Of a stretch of DNA of 64,000 bases, positions 55,896 through 64,000 are shown piece by piece (position 1 is the stretch's first letter; each line of letters opens with the position of its first letter). A program made the translations under genes and the position numbers. Source of the DNA: Sceloporus undulatus (lineage: Eukaryota > Chordata > Lepidosauria > Squamata > Phrynosomatidae); NCBI RefSeq assembly GCF_019175285.1, contig NC_056523.1:180946271-181010270 (forward strand), read 5' to 3'. The notes under the pieces were generated by a model that worked only from the letters and a program-made list of their open reading frames with translations, did no database searches and was not told where the DNA came from.

Positions 55896-55910
55896 CATTC
55901 ATCCATCCAT
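55381..55910. repeat. L2-like end (minus strand) and microsatellites
   Basis: An L2-like end at 55381-55470 with flanking (ATT)n, and a (CTAT)n run at about 55855-55905. Between them is AT-rich DNA with no recognised feature. Confidence 0.6.
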
Positions 55911-55934
55911 CTATCTTTGCTTGTTGGGGGCAAT

Positions 55935-56100
55935 GTAGTGGTCCTCTCAACCTTTGGTCCTCCAGATATTTTGGACTCCAATTCCCCAAAGTGCCAGTCA
56001 GTATGCTCATTGCTTAGAAATCCTGGCAGGGGAAGCCTCCAAAATCATCATCATCATCATCATCATCTAGAGGACCCAAGGTTGAGGACCAACTTCAGTG
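55935..56100. mobile_element. hAT-like MITE expanded by a (TCA)n run
   Basis: The arms are 'ctcaacctttggtcctccag' and 'agaggacccaaggttgagga'. A (TCA)n microsatellite (about 56045-56067) lies in the right arm, next to the inverse of 'ttttgga'. Confidence 0.65.
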
Positions 56101-56169
56101 CACTGGGAAGCAGCATAGAAATGTGCTTGGCATTGCTCTAAAGGAGGGTGCCTGGCCAGGCTGGCTCAC

Positions 56170-56542
56170 CTGCTGCAGCTGCTGCTGCTGCCTGGGTGGC
56201 TGCTGCTCCTCCGGCTGCTTCCTTGCAGAGCCCCTTCCCCCGGAGCAGGGCTTGGAGTGGGGCTCTCTCTCCAGGGCGAGGGGCACAGCGCAGCCCAGGG
56301 GCGCAGCCAGGAGTGTAGACACCGCATGCTTCCCCGGAGCCCCTCAGCAGCCCTAGCACAGCCCCAGCAGCAGCAGCAGGAGGAGGAGGATTGCTGCTGG
56401 TGGTGCATGCCTTCTCCTGGCAGGGGGCTTTGAAGGGCTCCCCTTGGGAAGGACCCCTCTTGCCAGAGCCCCAGGAAGGAGCCGTCCAGGAACAGCAGCA
56501 GTAGCACAGGAGCAAGAAGAGCAGCCTCAGCGACCGGGGCAT
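56170..56542 (-). CDS. IGFBP6: IGFBP6 exon 1: signal peptide and reduced N-terminal domain
   Basis: The start codon is at 56540-56542 and the donor 'gtgagc' at 56169-56164, on the minus strand. The exon is 373 bp and ends in phase 1, fitting exon 2. It begins [20 protein letters not shown] (signal peptide, cleavage likely within the next ten residues). It contains [16 protein letters not shown], the hallmark of IGFBP N-domains, then [13 protein letters not shown]. With exons 2-4 the protein is 248 residues (human is 240). It is secreted and binds IGFs, preferring IGF-II in mammals. Oddly, the upstream cysteine cluster is almost gone: only PCQEKAC is left, beside Pro- and Ala-runs encoded by GCA/GCT repeats. 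Confidence 0.9.
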
Positions 56543-56760
56543 GATGGTGGTGGAGGAGGAGGAGGAGGAGGCAGCCAGAGGAGGAGGAGGAGGCAGCCTG
56601 CCTTAAATGCTCCCTGCCTGCCTGCCCTCCTCTGCCCCCCAGCAGGGCCAAGAAGAGGAGGGGAGCCAGGGCAGGACACCACCCACTGCAGCAGCCCTCA
56701 GGACATGGGGCAGCACCGAGGGGGAAGCAGGCATGGAGCTCTGGTGGCACAGCAGGCTCT
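56543..56760 (-). promoter_or_regulatory. IGFBP6: IGFBP6 5' UTR and core promoter region
   Basis: GC-rich DNA directly upstream of the start codon. On the minus strand 'gcatttaaggcagg' (about 56599-56612) is a TATA-like motif roughly 60 bp before the ATG. A (GAG/CTC)n run fills the probable leader. The region lies between the two inverted repeat arrays. No transcription start is directly visible. Confidence 0.4.
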
Positions 56761-56769
56761 ACATCTTGT

Positions 56770-57590
56770 CCTCTACATCTTGCCCCCTCCCTCCTTTGGG
56801 ATTCAGACATCTTCTAGCCACCCAGGACCACATGGCAGCCTTCCCTCTCTGGGAGAAATCCCAAAAGGCCCTCCCTTTGGAGCAGGACTAAGAAGCATGG
56901 ATTTATTATATGGAGAGTTTTGAGCTTTGATGCACATGCTCTTGTCTTACCCTTTTCTTCTGTGTCCTACATTTTGTGGTGCACTGTCCTCCTTTAGGGT
57001 TGGGACGTTTGGTCAGGGTGGCCAGAGGCCTTCTTTTCTTCCAGGACACATCCTCCATGTCAGCCTTCCCTCTCCAGGAGGAATCGCAAAAGGTCCTCCC
57101 TTCAGAGCAGTGCTAAGGAACATGAATTTATTATAGGGAGATGAGAGTTTTGAGCTTTGATTTGGTCATGTCTTACATTTTTCTTGACTTTCCTACATTT
57201 TGCAATGCCTTGTCCTTTGGGGTTAAGACATCGCATCACCCTGGACCAGAGGTCCTCCTTTTCCAGAACACATCCTCTATTCCAGCTTTTCATCCAGAAG
57301 GAATTCCAAAAAGTCCTCCCTCCAGAGCAGGACTAAGAAGTGCACCTTTACATTTAGATGAGCCTTTGGAGCTTTGATTTGATTTTTCTTGACGTTCCTA
57401 CATTTTGTGATGCCTTGTCCCCCTTTGGGGTTGGGACATGTGGCCATGACCATTAGCATGACCAGACAGCCTCCATTTCAAACCTCTGTCTAGTGGGAAT
57501 TCCAAAATGACCTCCCTTTGAAGCATCACTAAGAAGCATGAATTTAGTGTTTGGAGCTTTTATTGGTCATGTCCTCTATTTTTTATTTAC
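56770..57590 (-). repeat. tandem array of the roughly 200-bp unit, inverted
   Basis: The same unit as at 53141-54235, in the opposite direction. 'gagcaggactaagaagcatg', 'cttgactttcctacattttg' and 'ttggggttaagacatcgcat' recur about every 200-220 bp, with four unit borders near 56800, 57020, 57240 and 57450. Confidence 0.85.
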
Positions 57591-57599
57591 CATGAGGGA

Positions 57600-58215
57600 G
57601 CTATGTAAGTTCAAAATAGATAATGAGGAAACTGAAATTCCTGTATCCTGGGTCAAATATTGATCAGAATGGAGGTGGCAGTCAATAAATTGGGGGGGGG
57701 GGGGGGGAGAGCGCAACCATGAAAGAACTGGACAAGATCCTAAAGAGTAAAGATATACAGCTAAACACTAAAGTGACAATTGTCCAAGCCACTGTATTCC
57801 CCATCACCAGGTACAGATGTGAGAGGTGGACAGTGAAGAAAACAGATAGGATGAAAATAAATTCTTTAGAGATATGGTGCTGGAGAAGAGTGCTGAAGGT
57901 ACTGTGAATGGCCAAAAAGGCAAAAAGAGGGGTGGGGGGAAGAGAGAAAAGGTCCTTGAACAAATCAAGCCTGAATTCTCCCTGGGAGTCAAGATGACTA
58001 AATAGAGGTTGTCATATTTGGCCCCATCAGGAGAAGAGATGAATCACTGGAAAAGACAGCAATGGTAGGGAAGGTGGAGAGATGTAGAAAGAGACCACAA
58101 GCCACATGGCTAAGGGAGGCCAAATACCTGAATCTGCAGGATCTGAGCAAAGCAGTAGAGAATAGGAGGTCTTGGAGGTGTCTCATTCATGAGGCCACCA
58201 TGAGTTGAGATCGAT
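57600..58215 (+). mobile_element. Bov-B LINE 3' fragment with a poly-G run
   Basis: It encodes MKELDKILKSKDIQLNTKVT, then VFPITRYRCERWTVKKTDRM, then LEIWCWRRVLKVL. The last block (reading frames broken) is the Bov-B C-terminus. A run of 17 G at 57692-57708 interrupts the 5' side. Confidence 0.88.
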
Positions 58216-58456
58216 TAGAGGACAATTAACAACAATGGCTTTTTGGGTAGAGAGAAGACCACTCTCTCCACATGCCTTGGAAGTGCCTAGTGCAGGGCCA
58301 AAGAGAGCCCCACATCACCATGGCACCCAGAGGAGCAGATGCTTTCTGAATTGGGTGGGAGAGACTTTGGAGGAAGCACCCAATGGCCAAGGTGGCCCCA
58401 TGGTGGAGGAGCATGACCTCCTTGTCTAGCTTTCTTTCTCAGCCATTAGCTGCTGT

Positions 58457-58662
58457 CTCCGCTGAAATAATGCAGCTTGACACCACTTTACATGCTAAAT
58501 TCCACCCTACAGGGGATTTGTAGTTTTATGAGTTCTTTAGCATTCATTGCCAGAGAGTGCTGGTGCCTCCCGACACTAAAAATCCCAGGATTCTGTATGT
58601 TGGAGTCATGGCAGTTAAACTGGTGTCAAGCTGTGTTATTTCTACAGTGTCGATGCACCTAA
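58457..58662. mobile_element. palindromic element
   Basis: 'ctgaaataatgcagcttgac' on the left and 'agctgtgttatttctacagt' on the right are inverse copies, with 'atcccaggattctg' inside. A near-complete copy. Confidence 0.75.
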
Positions 58663-58679
58663 GGTGGTTATTTTTCACA

Positions 58680-58915
58680 GTGGGGGGAGTGAGGACATGG
58701 GATTGTGACTTGCCATGTTATTTGATTCTTATTCTTGTTTGCTATGTATTTTTTACATTTTGTATTATTATAAGTTGTTATTTTATAATTTTTGCTGCTC
58801 TTGATTTCAGATTGTATGCCGTAGGCAGGTTTCATCTGTATCTTGGTTGATGACTATGTAAAGTGCTGTATAAACTTACGGCGCTATATAAATAAACTAT
58901 AATAATAATAATACT
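58680..58915 (+). mobile_element. L2-like LINE 3' end
   Basis: 'gtaaagtgctgtataaactt', 'acggcgctatataaataaac' and a (TAA)n tail. Confidence 0.7.
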
Positions 58916-60852
58916 ATGCTATCATAATTTCCTTAGGAGGCATACTTCAGTTAATAAAGCCTCTGACAAGCTCCTTTTTGAAATATTTTTTAGGCTTACC
59001 ATGAATTAAAACTGGCGCTAACATTTCTTTTTTATTATCCTGCCCACTTGAAAACACCTGAATCATAAAATAAATAAATTATTATTATTAACCTTATAAA
59101 TATTATAATAACATTATAAATATTATTTATTATTAACATTATAAATAATGTTAAAGCTTGCTGCTAGACTGCAGATCATTTGGGCTCTCTGATTCTGTTG
59201 GCTGTCTTGACAGTTTTCCTTAAAGGACTGTTGTGAAGATCATCTCCAGAAGGGAGGAGAACCATTCATGCCTCATAAAACTCCCTGAAGTAAAAGTGGA
59301 GTGTCAGTGTAAACAACAGTGAATTGTAATAATATCTGTGCTTGACCCACCTATTGCACAGTCCCATGAGCTAGAATCCAGTAACACAATCCTATACAAA
59401 GTCCCAGAGTTGTTCTTCCAGTCCTTAGGGGCACTAAATCATTGCATAATATTCCATTTTACTTGTGAGCAAAAATAGATTGAAAGGTACTTGGCTCAGT
59501 GGTTTCCCCCAGATTCAGGTACACTGCAATCAGATATCAGGGAGATAATGGGTTTTGCTGGGCTATATAATTGCCAGCCTCACCTCTCCCTTTAGAATTG
59601 TTCCTGTACCCATTCATACCTAAAATGAGGCAGATACAGTATACAGATTCAGTGATATTGCTGTGATCAAACCACAGGGTAATGCATGCAGAGGTCTGCT
59701 CTTGAAATAATATGGAGCATCTTCTGATCAACTGATGGAGTTGAAACAAGCACACAGAACGTGCAAGCTTGCTGTGAATATGGGGCAGTCATTGCTGTGA
59801 ACACACTTCTCCTGTTGGAGTGCTGCCTGCTCATGACATTCAGGGTAGGTTATAAACAAACAGGAGCCTTGTCTGGAGCATAGCCTGCTTGTTGGTGGTT
59901 GTAAGTGGGAATAAACTGCTGACTCCTGCAACATGTGAAACATGTTGAAAGATGATAGACATCATAAAGTATGTAACCACAACATTAAAATTAAGTCTCG
60001 GAAAGGTAAACATTTTTAGCTGCTCTCTTTATTCCATATCTTGTCCTCCTCTCTTGCAGCGCTCCCATCCCTTTCTCTACAGGAGGGGAAATTACTTTTT
60101 AAAACTCTGCCTGTTCCTATGTTTTTTCACAGCTACATCCCCGGAGGTCAGGAAGGTTTGCCAACTTTTAATTTCTACACTCAAGTAGTTGTTAAAGGTA
60201 GGGGTATGAGCAATGTTGCCAACAAGCCTTGAAGATATTCCCGGGAATGTTTTAACAAAATCCAAAATCCCTGGAATTCCCCAATATTTACCAGAATATT
60301 CAGTCAAAATCCCTGGAAAGAAATTAATTAAATTCCACAGATTCTGGGAAATTCCCCGGAAATTGGCAGCGCTGGGTGTGAGGCCAAGGCCAATTTTTTA
60401 AAGGTTTTCACCGCTCTTCTGCCACTTCCATTCCTGTCTTCCTCCAGTGCCTCTTCCTCCTTTTTCTTCTTCCTCCTTTTAACTTTTTCTCTATCCTGCC
60501 TATTTTTTGTATCTACCAAATGAAAGCAGTAGATATTTGGAAAGAGCAAGATACTGTGTATTATGTAAGTATGGGGGAATTTCTCTGGGTTGAGGGGGAA
60601 TTTCTGGATGTATTGTGATTGCAAGGTGGGGTTAGTTGCAGCTCAGTCCTATGTATTTGATGCAGAAGCATGTCCAAGTTCAGCTGGGCTCTCTTCCAAG
60701 TAAGTGTGCACAGGATTGCAACAACTGTCTAGCCTAGTATAGTTTCAGGAAGGCATACAAAACATTGCATTTGGGATCACTTTCCAGTCTACTCAGCAGG
60801 GATGTAGCAGAGACATGACTAGGGGTGGGGGGTCACCTAAATGCACAACCAT
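58916..60852. other. upstream flank of IGFBP6, no gene seen
   Basis: AT-rich DNA without a recognised exon or repeat, except ATT runs near 59075-59150 and a T-rich tract near 60400-60490. The expected human-like neighbour (SOAT2) is not seen in this window. Confidence 0.4.
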
Positions 60853-61230
60853 TCCCATACCCTCCAACATTTCACCAATGAAAACTGGGATACATGTGCC
60901 TGAACAACATCAGTGTGTGACCGAGATGGAAAAAGTTGTTAATGAGGAAGAACATGACAGGTAGAAGAGGTTGCAGAGTTTGCTTTTGCTTGAGCGTCCT
61001 GGGAAGGACAAGATTTTACCCCGATACCTTTCCTCTCTTCTGAGTTAATGATAATAAACTACTTTTGCACTTCAAACTCAATTTGCAGCAGTTGAAATAA
61101 ACTGAGGATGAAGGGGGAAAGGGGGAGGAAGAGAGAAACTGGGACATTTTAAAAGCAGCTGAAAAGTAGGATGACAGAGGATTAATTGGGACCTTCTGTG
61201 CCAAAACAGGACAGTTGGAGGGTATGCATT
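60853..61230. mobile_element. hAT-like non-autonomous element
   Basis: The ends 'cataccctccaacatttc' and 'gacagttggagggtatg' are inverted over 13 bp. There is no clear target duplication and no coding sequence. Confidence 0.6.
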
Positions 61231-62053
61231 TCTCCAAGGAGGCCACACAGGAGGTTGCCTTGTTTTACCCCCACGACACCCCTGTAAAGTAGTTTAGGCT
61301 GAGAGTTAGCAACTTTTTCCTGTCTTCCTTGCATTTGGGCTTATTTTATTCTCTGTGAATAATTTTCCAATAGTTTAATTTATTAACAAACAAAAGGCTG
61401 CAATGAGCCAACAGTTTCTTGACCAGGAAAACTTATTTTCTCCTGCTGTTTCTTGGGACTTGGAAAGGGCTTTTTTTTTTTCTAGCCTCCCTCCCAACTT
61501 TATTCCATTTGGCTCCAGACAGAGTGCTTGGAATAGTTCAAGTTTCCAGTCCACCTTGGCTGTGTAACCCACTTCCCCAGCTATTTCCCTCCTTGGCCAA
61601 TTCTTTCCAAAAAAACATAACATCCATCACTTCTGTTGCTTTCTTGGCCACGGAAGAGAATCATGTGCCTGCTTGGCAGCCCTAAGCCTCTGTTGCAGCT
61701 GGGGCTGAGGAAGCCTTCGGATTGCAAAGAAGGAGAAAGGGTCTCTGAGTACATGCAGAGAGTGATGTTTATTTAGCCATGACAAAGGTTGCCACTTGAC
61801 CAAGAAAAAACCTACATTATGACTGCACCTGTGCCTTTAGCAACACTTTGATCTGCAGACACCAGTTTTGGTGAAGCTTAACCGTATGAAGATAACCATA
61901 TGGAGATAAGCATTGCCACTTGATAATGTCTCTGCTCATCTGGCTGCCCCTCCCAAAAGGCTGCTAATCCTCTTTGTGAGTAACTACACCTGGACTCCAA
62001 GGAACAGAATGGCTGTAATATGGACTTGCCATCTAGCCAGGGAAGATGAACAG
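61231..62053. other. intergenic stretch, no gene seen
   Basis: No exon, tRNA or repeat family recognised. Confidence 0.4.
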
Positions 62054-62268
62054 CCTGGGCTGTATCTGCACTGCAGAAACAATGCGGTCTTGACACTGTT
62101 GTAACTGCCAAAGCTCAGCTGGAATCCTGGGATTTGTAGATTTGCTGTGGCACCAGAGCTCTCTGACAGAGAATGCTAAATATCTGACAAAAGTACAAAT
62201 CCCAGAAAGCCATAGCATTGAGGCATGACAATTAAAGCAGTGTCAAACTCCATTATTTTAGCTTCTGG
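62054..62268. mobile_element. palindromic element
   Basis: 'ctgcactgcagaaacaatgc' and 'cagtgtcaaactccatta' at the ends, with 'ggaatcctgggatttgtaga' and 'acaaatcccagaaagccat' as inverse inner words. Confidence 0.75.
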
Positions 62269-63225
62269 GCCTATAAAAAGTATGTTTTTCAGAAATCAGG
62301 TGAATCTGCCTGCTCCATCAAATGAGGAGACAGTTCTAGGAGTAGGTTCATGCTCTTTTCTCACATCATTGGGCAGAAGATAATCTTTGAAGTTGCAGTT
62401 TGACTTCAGAAGGTAGTCATTGTAGTGAAAGTCATAGTGGTCAGCATTTGTTTTCTTCTGCACTTGTATAAGTATAGAGGCCTGACCTCTAATATTGTTG
62501 GTTATCCTCCTAGGGCTCCATGAAGCTTATTGTCAAATACAGTACTTGTGTATGGAGACAACTGTAGCCTTTAACTAAGGCTTTCTCTCCCCCTTCTTGC
62601 CAAACTCTGGTTCTGTCACATGTTGCACTTTCAAATTCAGAAGAAATACTGTGAGCGCACATGCCCTTTTATAGCCTTACAACAGACCTCAGCAGAAGCC
62701 TTTTTGCACTCCCTTCGGCATCGTGCCAGAGGAATCTGTGCTCTTGACTTTTGGCACTGGCTCCCTCAGCCTTGGGCCATGGAAGAGATGCAGCTCTTGG
62801 GAGTCTGGAGGAATGCTCCCTGACCTGACCTGCAAAGAAGGAGCAGTCAGACACGATGTACTTTCCAGGAATTACCCCTCCTGCCCCCATGATCCACCCT
62901 CAAAGCCTGGAATGACAATGGCACTGTGGTAGGGCACAGGAGAAAAATGACTGGGGAACCACATGGTACAGTGGGGATGCTAGCAAGAAATGGGGTGGGA
63001 TGGGGGAGAGCAGGCACTTTGAGAGGCTCCTCTGAAATTCTGGTCCTTGCCTTGAAACAGCTGCTGCTGCTGCTCAGTCTGCCAAGGAACACTCACAGCA
63101 TGGATAGGTTACTTTTACATTACACCCCAAGAATCACCCCAAGTTAAAGTACAGAAAGAAACTTTTTCAAGTCCTGGAAACATAGATGACAGTCTGGTAA
63201 GGGAAGAAAGTGATGAAGAGACTTA
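62269..63225. other. intergenic stretch, no gene seen
   Basis: No recognised repeat or exon. A (GCT)n-like run lies at 63060-63075. A 67-codon frame at 62620-62823 has no family resemblance. Confidence 0.4.
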
Positions 63226-63490
63226 GGCTGCAGCTGCACTGTAGAAATAATCCAGGGTGACCCCACTTTAACTGCCATGGCACAATGCTATGGAATTCTG
63301 GGGATTATAGTTTGTGGCCTCAGACTACTAGGGAATTCTGGGAACTATAGTTTTGTGAGACATTGAGTTTCCTCTGTCAGAGAGCTGTGGTGTCCCAATA
63401 AGCTACAGTTCCCAGGATTCCCTAGCACTGTGCCAAGGCAGTTCAAGCGGTCTCAAACTGGATTATTTCTGCAGTCTGTTTTGGACCGCA
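63226..63490. mobile_element. palindromic element, near-complete
   Basis: 'gtagaaataatccagggtga' on the left and 'ctcaaactggattatttctg' on the right, ending 'ctgttttggac'. The arms repeat 'gggaattctgggaactatag' against 'ctacagttcccaggattcc'. Confidence 0.85.
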
Positions 63491-63570
63491 GTTTCCGAGA
63501 GGAGCACAGTAAAGGATAATTTATTTCTGTCTTCTGTAGCTCTCTGTACTGTTGCTGCATCTGGAGATTG

Positions 63571-63792
63571 GGGATGCATATACATGGTAGAAATAATGCA
63601 TTTTGACACCACTTTAAGTGCTGTAACTCTATCCTATGGAATCCTGGGACTTATAGTTGTATAAGGTCTTTAGCATTCTCTGCCAAAGTCTGCTGGTGCT
63701 TCACAAAGCTACAAATCCCAGGGTTCTGTAGGACAGAGCCATGACAGTGAAAGTGGTGTCAAACTACATTATTTCTTCAGTGTAGAGGCACC
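63571..63792. mobile_element. palindromic element, second subfamily
   Basis: 'gaaataatgcattttgacac' on the left and 'gtgtcaaactacattatttc' on the right, with 'ggaatcctgggacttatag' inside. It lies 80 bp from the preceding copy. Confidence 0.85.
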
Positions 63793-64000
63793 CAGGGACT
63801 CAACAGTGGTGATAAAGTTTTGCAATCACAACACAACTCAGTTTAATTTTTATTTCAAACTAGGATCGCAACATTTAATTAGCAAAATTAACTTTAAAAA
63901 AAGATTCTGAAGGGCTAAAGAGCAAATGTTTGTTTTGTTCTAATTGTGTACTGGCTATCACACCAAAAACAGCTGTTCTTTACTAAATGGAAATAGAAAT

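Noticed and set aside
56166-56810. A 214-codon frame overlapping IGFBP6 exon 1 on the same strand
   Set aside because: It is in a different frame from the IGFBP signature. It is stop-free only because the DNA is GC-rich and repetitive, and its Ser/Leu/Cys-run composition is not protein-like.
62620-63147. Several 60-80 codon frames as a possible gene upstream of IGFBP6
   Set aside because: They overlap in several frames, lack splice context and show no domain resemblance.

Overview
The window is eukaryotic nuclear DNA from a vertebrate, almost certainly a squamate reptile (a lizard). It has intron-split vertebrate genes, a dense mix of tRNA-type SINEs whose tails end like Bov-B, Bov-B and CR1 LINE pieces, L2-like 3' ends, hAT and pogo/Tigger-like non-autonomous transposons, and very many copies of a palindromic element carrying a 'tgggaattgtagt' core. 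The species cannot be read from the sequence. Four assembly gaps are present: 25 N (5276-5300), 100 N (13313-13412), 100 N (15462-15561) and 10 N (32385-32394).

Three host genes are supported. (1) The last coding exon of a SPRY-domain gene, best matched to SPRYD3, lies at 1618-1752 (+), followed by about 2.3 kb of repeat-poor DNA that ends near an AATAAA and is probably its 3' UTR. (2) A NEMP1-type nuclear envelope gene has five exons on the + strand (19253-26106). A sixth exon lies on the minus strand (14179-14395) inside a 2049-bp contig bounded by two gaps of exactly 100 N, so that contig is very likely placed backwards. One exon, encoding the first membrane helix, and the 5' end of the gene are not visible. 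(3) IGFBP6 is complete on the minus strand in four exons (56542 to 35236). Splice phases fit throughout and give a 248-residue protein, but intron 1 is 17.8 kb and packed with repeats. SPRYD3 and IGFBP6 are also neighbours in human, which supports both calls. Their relative orientation differs here, and NEMP1 lies between them; two unsized gaps separate SPRYD3 from the other two genes.

Layout: 1-4.1 kb SPRYD3 end; 4.1-13.3 kb intergenic, with SINEs, a pogo-like element and LTR fossils; 13.4-15.5 kb the inverted contig; 15.6-26.1 kb NEMP1 body, holding an inverted CR1 pair around a CpG-rich multi-hairpin block; 26.1-30 kb NEMP1 3' flank with an unrecognised antisense exon-like frame; 31-33.2 kb a nested hAT (SPIN-like) composite; 35.2-56.5 kb IGFBP6; 53.1-57.6 kb two inverted arrays of a roughly 200-bp unit on either side of IGFBP6 exon 1; 57.6-64 kb Bov-B, L2 tails and palindromic elements, with no recognised gene.

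The items most worth a second look are the misoriented NEMP1 contig, the inverted arrays around the IGFBP6 promoter, the reduced N-terminal domain of IGFBP6, the CpG-rich hairpin block, the hammerhead-ribozyme-like cores in retroelement tails, and the unidentified antisense exon near 28.2-28.5 kb. I found no convincing wholly new system.
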